In this document: positions 1 to 8,183 of the stretch, piece after piece | Position numbering within the stretch: the first letter of the stretch is position 1 | Layout of the letters: every line of letters begins with the position of its first letter | DNA from: Tubulinosema ratisbonensis | Lineage: Eukaryota; Microsporidia; Tubulinosematidae | DNA: 10,528 bases | Direction of reading: 5' to 3' | Assembly (NCBI GenBank): GCA_004000155.1 | Contig: RCSS01000501.1 | Location: 1-10,528 of the forward strand | Notes under the pieces: generated by a model | What the model was told of the DNA's origin: nothing | Database searches by the model: none | Seen by the model: the letters and a program-made list of their open reading frames with translations, nothing else | Translations under genes and position numbers: made by a program

Positions 1-1254
1 TAGAAATTTCTAATTCGGTTAGCTAATTATAATTATATTCTTCGAGAAAATGATATATAAAATTTTGTAACAAAAAAAACTATAGTTGAAAAAAGTCTTT
101 TTTGGTTTAATTGTCAAACTTTGTTTTAAAAATATAAGAAATTTTGTTTGCGTACATTATTTTCTTATCTCTTATAAATCAAAATATATTACGGATTGTC
201 TACAAGAAAAACTTTTTATTGAAGCTTAAAGATGATTGCCGGCTGAAATTGAAATCGTCATTGTGTTTATGCTTTATGAAAATAAGAGATATGATAAAAA
301 TTAGAAATAAGTTACTAAAGTTAGCAAAAAGAGTGTAATTATGTCAGAAATATCTAAATTAATATTCCCTCTAAAAGTACCAGGAAAAATTAAATACGAA
401 AAAAATTTTTAAAATAAATGCTGGTAATTATATTTTTAATAACAATAAAGAAATAAACAAAATGTAGAGTCTCTTTTTGAAGTATCTAAAGAATCTAAAA
501 ACTTAAAAATATCATAAAATTTTTTAATTCATTTTCAGTACAATTGGAACGTTAAGACGCTTTTTTTTATTGACAGAAAATACACTTGCTTATATATAAA
601 GATACAGTGCTTAGAATAATTAAAAAAATATGAATTTTTATGAAAAGATTACAGGTTTGATATTTTTTGTTTCTAAACAGAGGAAATTTCTAAGGAGGCC
701 TATTAATATTCTTTTGTAAATATAAGTTATACTTCTTATGTACAAAATATTGATTATTATATAAACAAAACAATTGAATGTAAAGAATACAAAACATAGT
801 TCGCAATTTAAAATGATATATTTCCTTGCGAAAAATAAACGTATTACACAATACAAAGAATGTCATAATAGAAGTAAATAACAAATGAATAAAAAGATTA
901 AAAATCGGAATAGACGTTGAAATACTTCAAAATTTACTAGTTCTAGCACATTTTATTTATAGCATACTATATATTATGTTTATGATTCTAAATATACAAA
1001 AGTTTTCTTAGGTATTCAAATTTTAGTACAGAAATCCAAATCATATTTTCGATGACTGAAATTGACTTAATTTAAAATTAATCATTATAAATAATTTTGA
1101 TGTTATAAAATGTTGAAAGAGAAAACATTTAAGTGTTAAATATTATTTTATAAAAGTTTAATCAGGAAACTACCATGTTTAAAATTATCAAGCAAGAGAT
1201 TAAATCAAAGTGAGAATTTTATTTAACATAAAGATTAGAATATTTAAGTAGTAA

Positions 1255-1294
1255 ACTAATAAATTATGTGTTATATTGTTCAAATAGTGATTAT
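1255..1294. repeat. Weak dispersed repeat, copy 1
   Basis: This 40-base segment aligns without gaps to 3425-3464 with about 30 matches. The first 18 bases, ACTAATAAATTATGTGTT, differ from copy 2 at one position. A second shared word, GCCGAAGAA, lies 3' of this copy at 1304-1312 but 5' of copy 2 at 3380-3388, so the surroundings are rearranged or the second match is chance. It may be a decayed mobile or gene fragment. No terminal repeats or target duplications are visible. Confidence 0.3.
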
Positions 1295-1389
1295 TCTATA
1301 CCCGCCGAAGAATCTTGCATCAAAATTTAAAAAAAAGTTAATAAAAAATTGTAAGTAAGTGTGTAATTCAAAGAATTTCGCCTGTCAAG

Positions 1390-1422
1390 TCCAAAAAAAT
1401 CATATAATTTTTAATTTTTGGA
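1390..1422. repeat. Inverted repeat TCCAAAAA / TTTTTGGA
   Basis: Perfect 8-bp arms at 1390-1397 and 1415-1422 enclose a 17-base loop. It lies far from any gene. In sequence this AT-rich, hairpins of this size arise easily by chance, so no role is claimed. Confidence 0.35.
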
Positions 1423-1449
1423 TCTGAATTGAAAAGTATAAATAAAAAT

Positions 1450-1468
1450 CTTAAAAAAATTTTTTAAG
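1450..1468. repeat. Near-perfect palindrome CTTAAAAAA-A-TTTTTTAAG
   Basis: Nine-base arms at 1450-1458 and 1460-1468 surround a single central A, inside a longer A/T run. Homopolymer-rich sequence makes such palindromes likely by chance. No gene is nearby. Confidence 0.4.
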
Positions 1469-2300
1469 TTTAAATTTTTTTTTCTTACCAAGAATAAGAA
1501 ATCCATACGCTATCTTTAATCATACTTTATTTATATTATTATTCGGGGTTAGAATCGTTTTTTTAAATAAAAATTAAAGTTTATTTTTACAACATGGCAA
1601 AATAAAGAAATAATGAAAACGAAGAAGCGCAATATTCATTTTAAAACTAATATTAGATTTTTATGTATCTTTTTATATTAAAACAAACTAAATTTTTTAT
1701 TACAAAATATTAAATTGATCTAGAAAAATATTGACAAATCACAACTGTTAGAATATTATCTGAATTTTCAGGATATTTCATATTGATAAAAAAATTTGTA
1801 AATATTTAACAAAACAATTCTAAAATTTCGCTCTCTTGAGGCTATGCCTTGGTGATTATATCATTTAGCAGCTAATAAATCTTAATAAATGATTTTTTTA
1901 AAAAATTGTTAAGATTTTATCATTTTACTTACTGAATTGTTTTATATCCATGCTAAAAATGAGTAGAATTTTGAATTTAATACCATTTAAGTTAACAATA
2001 CGTTGAATAAAAATCCAAATAATTTTATTTATTTTCTACCGTTTCAGGTTCATTACAATATTCATAAATATCAAACAAAAAGTTCTTTGTGCTTATCACT
2101 TTAAGCCAAAAATTAATACCTTTTAACTGATTTTTATAGAAATCATAATAAATATTAACAATTTTCTGGCACAGCTTAAATACGCGAATTTGTTGTTTTA
2201 AAAAGTGGCGCATAAACTATCCAACAAAAAAGTGTCTTTACGTAGTTTAGGATGAATTTATTCGTCACCTTGAAGAAATTGATTATAAATTTGATGAATT

Positions 2301-2320
2301 AAAAATCTTTTAAGATTTTT
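2301..2320. repeat. Palindrome AAAAATCTT-TT-AAGATTTTT
   Basis: Perfect 9-bp arms at 2301-2309 and 2312-2320 flank two central T residues. This is the tightest palindrome in the left half of the window. It resembles a terminator hairpin but follows no gene, and eukaryotic genes would not normally use one. It is probably a product of AT richness. Confidence 0.4.
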
Positions 2321-2869
2321 ATCATTGTATGCTTGTTAAAAAATTTAGCTTAAGATAGTTTTAATAATTAAGGAATATTAAGGCAAAATTTGTAATAAAT
2401 TAAGAATTATAAAAGGATTGTAAAACCGACTTGGAGAAAAAATTGTTCCCCATCTTAAAATCTTTAATATAATTTGATCTAAACAATGATCATTTATATT
2501 AATTTTGATTAGTTTATTTACTTTAAACAAAGATTTTGTCATTAAAGGTGAACTAATGGAATGTAATATTTTTTTGTACTTTTGAATTGAAAGTATGCAA
2601 ATAATCATAATAAATCAAAAGACCGGGTACCAAACTATAAATGGATTATATTTTGTAAACATAAATTAATGAAGTGATTCACTTTTTTGATTTGTCTTTG
2701 ATGTTGCATAATGAATATTATTCACTTAGAAAAAAGATAAGAACACATGAATCTTAATTTGTGCCTAGGGATGTAAAATCCATATGAATTCTTTTCGCTA
2801 TTTCTTATAAATATAGTACAATACCTAGTCGAAAGAAACAACTGTAAGATATGTTTCTACGTAATTAGG

Positions 2870-3110
2870 TATAGCTCAAAATACAGCAACCCTTTCACTC
2901 ACTAAACTCCACCCCGTGCAATTTATTGACTCCCTGAGTCTACCTTACCTTGCAGGTTTTTGAAACCAATACATTTTAGAGACTACCTAACTCTGCTTTA
3001 TCTTGCTTGCTTTGAATACCGAAAGTATTGTTAACCTGGTTATGAGTTTTATTTATCTAATTGACATGTTCGAGTGAATGAGTACCTGAGAAGTTTTTAT
3101 AATTAAAGCT
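2870..3110. other. C-skewed GC-rich island with small hairpins
   Basis: This is the GC peak of the window. At 2881-2940 the + strand has 22 C and only 6 G. Three compact perfect hairpins follow closely: GACTC-CCT-GAGTC (2928-2940), GGTTT-TTG-AAACC (2955-2967) and AATAC-CGAAA-GTATT (3015-3029), with the small palindrome AACC-T-GGTT at 3033-3041. All reading frames are broken by stops. GC-rich islands in AT-rich genomes are often structured RNAs, so an RNA gene is a reasonable guess. I recognise no tRNA, 5S, SRP, RNase P or snRNA signature well enough to name one, and the strand is undetermined. Confidence 0.35.
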
Positions 3111-3424
3111 TTACAGCATGTTTAATTTCAGGCTTTTGTGAAACGATAAGTTTTATATTTAAACTACGTGCAATGCTTGTTTTATACCAATAATTAATTT
3201 TCATTCAGGTTCTCACTCCTTTTTTCTACAATTTAGAAAAAATTTACTCTTTTCTTTTTTATACACTTCTAAAAAGTAATATTCACATATATTCTTCCTT
3301 TATAATATTAAAATCGCTTTAATAATCAAGATTTGTCATTATCAACGTTATACTAGGGTCTAACCATAGCTATTGATTTGCCGAAGAAAGTAAAGCAGTG
3401 GAGTATATATGGAAACCAAATTAG

Positions 3425-3464
3425 ACTAATAAACTATGTGTTGATTTGCTCATTTTGACATTAT
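3425..3464. repeat. Weak dispersed repeat, copy 2
   Basis: This is the partner of 1255-1294, at about 75% identity over 40 ungapped bases and 17 of 18 in the first block. It lies inside the raised-GC domain. It supports the idea that the domain contains old, decayed, once-repeated sequence, but the match is short and the flanks do not align collinearly. Confidence 0.3.
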
Positions 3465-3850
3465 GTGAATTTTCTTTGCAGACAAACCTACAACCCAAGA
3501 TAGGCTAACTCAAATAAATACGTTTTTTAGGATTTGCTTTTCAGAAGAATTTCCATTTCGGACCGATTGGCTTCCGCGTTAAAACCTCATCATGTTCGAT
3601 ACCTTATAAAAATAGTTTAAAATGTTTTTGTTTTGTAATCGCTTTAAAGCTTCTTTAATCTATTTAAATTTTGCCTTTTGATACTTTAGAGGTTTGGTCT
3701 TTGAATAGTATAAAATCTCGGTATAAACTGAATAAAAAATTTTATGCGATACTAAATGTACGGCAAAACGAATTCTGATTCGTGTTTCAGGCAGCAGCAT
3801 ATTAAACCGTCTTTTGCATTTGATTTATTAATTGAAGACTTCTGAATCAT

Positions 3851-4665
3851 ACATTTAAAAAAGACTATTTTCCGAATTACTATTTATATTAGTTTCATTA
3901 TGCTACCTAAAGTCAACTTTTATGAATACTTTGATTTCTTTTTAAATATCTTTGGATTATGGTAGTTTTTTGATATTATATAATTCTTGTTTTATTCTTA
4001 TATTAATAATTAAAAAATTATCATGGTTCTTTTTTTAATACCTGCGCTTGTTTATGTTTTGTTATTAGAAGAGATCTTTGATTGTTGTGACATGAATATG
4101 GGTTAATATTAAAATTGGTGCCCTTTGATTACAAACATGTTGTTTATTAGCATTTGAAAATTATTGTTAATGTGATTATCATTGATTAACAGACTTAGAT
4201 TTAAAAATTCAATGATCAATTAAAATCTTTTTTAAACTCCATTCATTTCTTCTACAACGCTCGTAAAACCAAAATATTAAATCATTCTTTCTAAAACAGT
4301 ACCTGCAATAAATTAATAGAAATTCCATGTTAATTTCATATTTTCTAAATATTTTTTAGGTACTTTTAACATTCTTGTTGTTTAAAAACATGATTTATTC
4401 ATTTTTATTTCTTTAAATTGAAAGATAAGCTTTTAATACAAAGATTAAATAAAAAATTTTGTAAGATTAGTTTATTCCTTTTCTGCAAATATATTTTTCG
4501 ATGCTGTTGGTTATTTGAATCAAAAAATATACTGGTAATATAAATAATATATCAAATTCTATAGCTTGACAAAGATGATTAAATCAAAAACAAAAAAATT
4601 ATTTTTTTACAAATATTTTGACTTTTTATAGCGTAAAAGTTTTGATAATTAAGTTTAAAAAATAG
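3851..4665. other. Gene-free AT-rich stretch downstream of the minus-strand gene
   Basis: No supportable gene. On the minus strand a CCC lies 5 bases before an ATG at 4093-4091, but that frame closes after 13 codons. On the plus strand a CCC at 4121-4123 precedes an ATG at 4137-4139 that opens only six codons. An 8-bp inverted repeat (4178-4185 and 4209-4216) with a 23-base loop is within chance expectation. Confidence 0.6.
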
Positions 4666-4671
4666 TTTATT
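4666..4671 (-). terminator. Putative AATAAA polyadenylation signal of the minus-strand gene
   Basis: Reading the minus strand, AATAAA begins 15 bases after the TAA stop codon (plus-strand TTTATT). This is a usual place for a polyadenylation signal in a compact eukaryotic 3' end. The hexamer is common in sequence this AT-rich, so the call rests mostly on position. Confidence 0.4.
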
Positions 4672-4686
4672 AAAAAGGTTTAATTT

Positions 4687-6033
4687 TTAACTAACGATAG
4701 ATGCTTCTTTATCCTCGAAGTGCGAATAAATTTCACTTTGTATCTGTAAAATTTTTTGCNTCAAAGAAGAATTCTTAATATCATTTGTTGGAATACGGAA
4801 AAAAAATTCTACTATTTCAGCAAACAACATACTTTTTAAAGGGTCAACCATCTTCTCAACAAAAAATGAATGGACTTTTTTATATTGGTTTGATTGATCT
4901 GTTGTAGAGTTTAAGCTTTTATCATGAATATATTTTAAGAATCTAGGATATACGTAGTTCTCAATGATATTTATCATGTTGTCTTTACTCAAATTACCAG
5001 GAAAAAAGTGATCAAAATAAGAGAAAAATAATAAAGCGAAATTAAAAAAAGAATTAGACAACAAAAGTGGGCTATTAAACCAATACAAAGAAAAAATTAA
5101 TCTGTACCTTAAAATTTCTAGTTTCAACAATGGTAATAATTCAGATGTTGAAAAAATAAANAATAANTCNTTAATTTCCAAAAATGATTTTGTGAGTAAT
5201 AATGCAGCGAAGCAATGTAAGCTCATTTTTTCAGTATTTTGTGTAGAATCAAGATCAAAATTTCTAAAATTAAGAAGATCTGGTATCATATCAAAAAGAT
5301 AAGAACTATTACAATCAAATATGAGATTTAAAACGAGGCTGTTTTTAGCGGCTCTATTTAAACTTCCCTCATCTATTTTATTAACATAAATGTAATATTT
5401 TTCGTATCGTTCGGACGTTGTTGTCAAACTTCGATATTTTTCGTTAAATAATTCTAAATAATCTAGAAAATTAGCCAAAACATATTCATAAATATTAATG
5501 GATTTTTCGGGATTAATGGTATTTTTAATATCAGGAATTTCAAATTTATAGAAGTTCTCTAGTATTTGCAAGGATTCCAACACAGGCCTTACAAGAGTAT
5601 TTTTACGAACTTCGGCTGCATTTAATAACTCACTACACCATTTATTTTGCACTAAGGAAGTAAAATTCACATAAAATTTATATTTAAAGAANGAATTTAA
5701 ATTATCTATGAAATTTAAATTTCGGTAGGGGTTATGGGTATCTCCCAAACACGCAAAAAAAACACTTCTTAATTTTTCTATTTTTTTAAAATAATAATTC
5801 ATACTATTCGCAGCAACAATAGCACCATAGCTTATTGTATTGAAACTATGCGATTTTTTGTTTAAACTAGAAAATGTTACCAAAGTGTTATAGAATTTGA
5901 TAAATTTTTTTTCGCTATCACTATTCATAATAAAACCGTGACTTTCGGTCATTAGCAACTGAGAATGTTCATCTAAATTCCTTGTAGATGTAACCTTCTG
6001 TAATTTTAATAAAATCAATATGTTTAGATTCAT
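4687..6033 (-). CDS. Orphan microsporidian-type hypothetical protein, 448 aa
   Basis: A single uninterrupted frame of 448 codons, far beyond chance at this composition, so it is a real gene. The function is not recognised. The ATG is the first in frame: an in-frame TGA lies 15 bases upstream (6046-6048), and ACCCTT ends 6 bases before the ATG. The N-terminus (residues 4-12) is hydrophobic but carries a Lys at 10, so it is only a weak signal-peptide or anchor candidate. Residues 20-270 read as mixed charged helical sequence. Residues 301-344 are strongly hydrophobic and aromatic (LIFSLYWF, FALLFFSYF) and could be one or two membrane segments or a buried helical core. The C-terminal 100 residues are again charged and helical. 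No catalytic motif, zinc-binding pattern or repeat is visible. Ambiguous bases at 4760, 5161, 5167, 5170 and 5692 affect residues 425, 291, 289, 288 and 114. Residue 114 is TCN, hence Ser whatever the base. No intron is apparent. The next gene is divergent, 2.15 kb away. Confidence 0.88.
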   Translation of the reverse strand: MNLNILILLKLQKVTSTRNLDEHSQLLMTESHGFIMNSDSEKKFIKFYNTLVTFSSLNKKSHSFNTISYGAIVAANSMNYYFKKIEKLRSVFFACLGDTHNPYRNLNFIDNLNXFFKYKFYVNFTSLVQNKWCSELLNAAEVRKNTLVRPVLESLQILENFYKFEIPDIKNTINPEKSINIYEYVLANFLDYLELFNEKYRSLTTTSERYEKYYIYVNKIDEGSLNRAAKNSLVLNLIFDCNSSYLFDMIPDLLNFRNFDLDSTQNTEKMSLHCFAALLLTKSFLEIXXLXFIFSTSELLPLLKLEILRYRLIFSLYWFNSPLLLSNSFFNFALLFFSYFDHFFPGNLSKDNMINIIENYVYPRFLKYIHDKSLNSTTDQSNQYKKVHSFFVEKMVDPLKSMLFAEIVEFFFRIPTNDIKNSSLXQKILQIQSEIYSHFEDKEASIVS

Positions 6034-6039
6034 CTGTGT

Positions 6040-6045
6040 AAGGGT
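6040..6045 (-). promoter_or_regulatory. Microsporidian CCC start-proximal motif (ACCCTT)
   Basis: On the minus strand the sequence runs TGAACCCTTACACAGATG into the start codon of the 448-aa gene. The same ACCCTT hexamer precedes the other gene of the window. A CCC or GGG triplet within about 15 bases of the ATG is a known microsporidian gene-start signal that implies a very short 5' untranslated leader. Here it selects this ATG as the start. An AT-only block (TTTAAATTTT) lies directly upstream and could act as the core promoter. Confidence 0.7.
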
Positions 6046-7658
6046 TCAAAATTTAAATTTTTTAAATAAAAAATTTTAAAATATAATTTTCAATTTAAGG
6101 TAAATCGGGTAAAATAAATGATTAATCTATTTATTCTAATTATTTAGGATCGTAAAAGAATATAAATTTTTGCATTTTAAATTAAAAATTTTCTCTAAAA
6201 TTTTTTGATGATACAAATAAATTCATAAAATGAAAGTAGATTAATATGATATTGAATTTTGTTGTGTACAATGATGATATACACAGTCAAGGCTTGTTGG
6301 TTAAAAAATAAACAATACGAAAGGTGAGATCAATGATTTTTTGACTGAAACAGAAGTTCGGTGACAACTATTTAAAGTTATTCTTTAAATAATAGCATTT
6401 GAAAGAAAAGGTTCTTAATCCCAATTTATTAATATTACTTAGCGCGACTAAGTTTAGAAATTTTTAAAAATTAATATAAAACAAAATTAAATTTTTTAAA
6501 TTTATTTGTTAAATAGTCATTGAAAACTTTCTTCTGTTTTTCATCAAAAAAGTCAACATCTTTTTAACAAAAAAAATTTATCAAAGATATTTAACCCAAC
6601 GGTATTTGTAGATATAATACTAAAATTATGTTTTTAATAATACATGTTTTTATAACACAAATTTAAGTTTACAAAGAAGATCGTTCATAAAATAATATTG
6701 AATAAGAATTTTAGATATACAATAAGAAAGAGATAATAATTAAAATAGTTTGCAGGGATTAGAGTGGTTTTTTTGATAAAAAGAATATATTTTTAAATTA
6801 AAAGACCAATTTAAAGGGTGGCTTTCAGAAATTCTTCTAAATTTTATTTCTAAATGCGAAATTACCTGGTTAGAATGAATTCACCTCTACTCAGATTTGG
6901 ACAATAATTAGCTGTTTAATACTAGTATTGAGACTTTTTGAGTTATTTGCTGGGGTTTTATTATAAAATCTTGTTAATTAATAAATGTAATATTTTTGAA
7001 GTTTTCACAAACATAAATAATTTCTCAAATTTATAATTTAACCCCACAGCCTTAAATATAATAAAATTAGACATTTAAAAATTTATGTAACAGTTTTTTC
7101 CAAAAGTTTTTAACAGAATACCTATTTAAAGCATAATTTTGTTGTATCAATTCTAAAAATTATTTCCATAAAAGCTTTAAGAAATAATTTCCAGTACAAG
7201 TTTTATCTTCAATTTTTGTATCAACATCATTACAATCAACAAATATCTTTGAAATCTTTTACAGATCAACCATAAATTCTTTATTAACTCATAATATTTT
7301 TTATTGCAAAGATCTCACAAATATAAATATTTAAACCTCTAATTTTTTTGTTGTGGCAAAACATGTAGTTCCTTACAGAATAAAATATAAATTTTGGTTT
7401 TATATAATTTAAGTTTTTGTTTAAGAAGAAAATGTAAATACACATAATTTTTTATTAATTCTCTTTGTTGTTTAATATTTTGTAATTTGATTTAAAGTTT
7501 TTAAATCGTCACATGACAGTCGAAATGTTTAGTAAATAAAAAGATGAATTTTTTTACGCTAGTAATTGATGTTTTCAAAAATGTTTGTAACGGTATTATT
7601 GTGACTAGGCGTCTCTTTGAGAATTAGTTAAAATACTTTAGGTTTTGTATCACTGATA
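6046..7658. other. Intergenic spacer between divergent genes, left part
   Basis: Over 1.6 kb of about 18-20% GC sequence with no open frame worth reporting and no RNA gene recognised. It should contain the promoter of the 448-aa gene at its left edge. It contains one compact hairpin (6369-6391) and otherwise only A/T runs. Confidence 0.6.
6369..6391. repeat. Hairpin TATTTAAAG-TTATT-CTTTAAATA
   Basis: Perfect 9-bp arms at 6369-6377 and 6383-6391 around a 5-base loop, about 340 bases upstream of the minus-strand gene. A regulatory site is possible, but AT-rich sequence produces such hairpins readily. Confidence 0.4.
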
Positions 7659-7825
7659 AATTACAACGAAAGCTGATTTTAAATAAAACTATTATAAGAT
7701 GCAATTCAAATTGAATTTTGCTTAAATCATGGCATAAGTAGTTAATAGCAAAATGTCATTTTTCATATACTAAGATAAATTCAATTCAGATAAGAATTGT
7801 TTATTTTAAATCAGCCGCTGAAATT
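7659..7825. repeat. Imperfect fold-back (long inverted repeat)
   Basis: Two arms pair across about 167 bases. The outer block 7659-7668 matches 7816-7825 at 8 of 10. After a 3-base bulge, 7672-7687 matches 7800-7815 at 15 of 16, the arms reading GCTGATTTTAAATAAA and its near complement. Further in, the segment around 7709-7724 pairs with 7771-7789 at about 15 of 18, offset by an extra 9 bases on the left arm. The centre is about 46 unpaired bases. Smaller palindromes sit inside (AATTCAA-A-TTGAATT at 7703-7717, CAATTC/GAATTG at 7782-7799). It could be a degenerate fold-back or MITE-like element, or a structured transcript. No clear target-site duplication was seen. Confidence 0.45.
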
Positions 7826-8107
7826 CAAAGATAAAATCAATCAAATATAAGAGAGAGGTTTATTAATTATTTTATTCGTATTCTAAGGCTATACTTTTAA
7901 TTAAGATTTTATGTTTATAAAATTTTAAACGTTTGCAGTTAGATTGAAATAGTTACTAATTTTTTTTACCATAGGGTCAAAATTACTTATCAAATCTTTT
8001 TTAGCCAATTTAAAAATCTCTCCAAAAATTTCATAATAAGCTTGATGTTTCTTTGATTCTGGCTAAGATATGACAATATTTTATGTAATATAATTTTTAA
8101 TGAAACT

Positions 8108-8141
8108 ATGATAAAAATTTCAATAAAAAAATTTTTATCAT
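8108..8141. repeat. 13-bp-arm hairpin upstream of the 558-aa gene
   Basis: ATGATAAAAATTT at 8108-8120 and AAATTTTTATCAT at 8129-8141 are exact reverse complements around an 8-base loop. The right arm ends 42 bases before the start codon of the plus-strand gene, so it overlaps the likely core promoter region. It may be a protein-binding palindrome. The arms are nearly all A/T, and a rough estimate gives such a structure some chance of appearing once in this window. Confidence 0.45.
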
Positions 8142-8174
8142 TATCAAAATAGTAATTGTTAAAATCATATTAAT

Positions 8175-8180
8175 ACCCTT
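8175..8180 (+). promoter_or_regulatory. Microsporidian CCC start-proximal motif (ACCCTT)
   Basis: The sequence AATACCCTTTGAATG runs directly into the start codon of the 558-aa gene, with ACCCTT ending 3 bases before the ATG. The hexamer is identical to the one preceding the divergent gene. Because the codon just before the ATG is an in-frame TGA, motif and stop together fix the start. The motif implies a leader only a few bases long. Confidence 0.72.
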
Positions 8181-8183
8181 TGA

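Larger units (their letters stand above)
1..2759. other. Gene-free AT-rich region
   Basis: No gene can be supported here. Stop codons occur about every ten codons in all frames, as expected at about 20% GC. The longest open stretches, 144-338 on the plus strand and 638-856, 2025-2213 and 2378-2608 on the minus strand, are 62-76 codons. A rough estimate gives a few such stretches by chance in 10.5 kb of this composition. None has a CCC motif within 15 bases of its ATG. The 144-338 stretch starts with TTG rather than ATG. The region holds AT-rich palindromes and one copy of a weak dispersed repeat, listed separately. I found no tRNA B-box with a matching arm and no rRNA-like segment. Confidence 0.7.
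2760..3850. other. Compositional domain of raised GC without an intact gene
   Basis: GC rises from about 20% outside to 30-47% in parts of this stretch, for example 28/60 bases at 2881-2940 and 26/60 at 3541-3600. That matches or exceeds the genes of the window, yet no long open frame exists on either strand. The longest open stretch I found is 54 codons on the minus strand (3824 down to 3663). The most open minus-strand frame, 4010 to 3351, still has about 14 stops where about 18 would be expected by chance. The domain could be a decayed gene or transposon, a non-coding RNA locus, or acquired sequence. No transposase motif or terminal inverted repeat was recognised. Confidence 0.45.

Noticed and set aside
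144..338. 64-codon plus-strand ORF
   Set aside because: It begins with TTG, has no CCC motif, and its length fits the few chance ORFs of this size expected at about 20% GC.
341..811. Plus-strand frame that reads like a decayed gene with several stops and a frameshift
   Set aside because: At least six stops fall in about 112 codons from 461 to 797, against about 11 expected by chance. The protein-like look comes from AT-rich codons, and there is no start motif.
638..884. Two overlapping minus-strand ORFs of 72 and 64 codons
   Set aside because: They overlap in different frames, are extremely Ile/Tyr/Phe-rich as random AT sequence would be, and lack a start motif.
2025..2213. 62-codon minus-strand ORF
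   Set aside because: It is within chance length and has no CCC near its ATG and no recognisable motif.
2940..2960. Resemblance of CCTTACCTTGCAGG to the 5' end of U1 snRNA
   Set aside because: The match is only about 12 of 14 bases. No U1 stem-loop I signature follows and the Sm-like site is unconvincing. A covariance-model search would decide.
2865..3122. Plus-strand frame with three TGA codons in places that could read as Trp, suggesting an altered code or an organelle fragment
   Set aside because: There is also an in-frame TAA, the opposite strand looks equally protein-like, and four stops in 86 codons is not significantly low. The 558-aa gene has an in-frame TGA directly before its ATG and uses standard stops.
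3570..3605. tRNA B-box-like GTTCGATACC
   Set aside because: The T-arm pairs poorly, and no A-box, anticodon arm or acceptor stem can be placed at proper distance.
4040..4101. Minus-strand CCC 5 bases before an ATG at 4093-4091
   Set aside because: The frame closes after 13 codons and the next stretch is in another frame. Several such CCC-ATG pairs are expected by chance.
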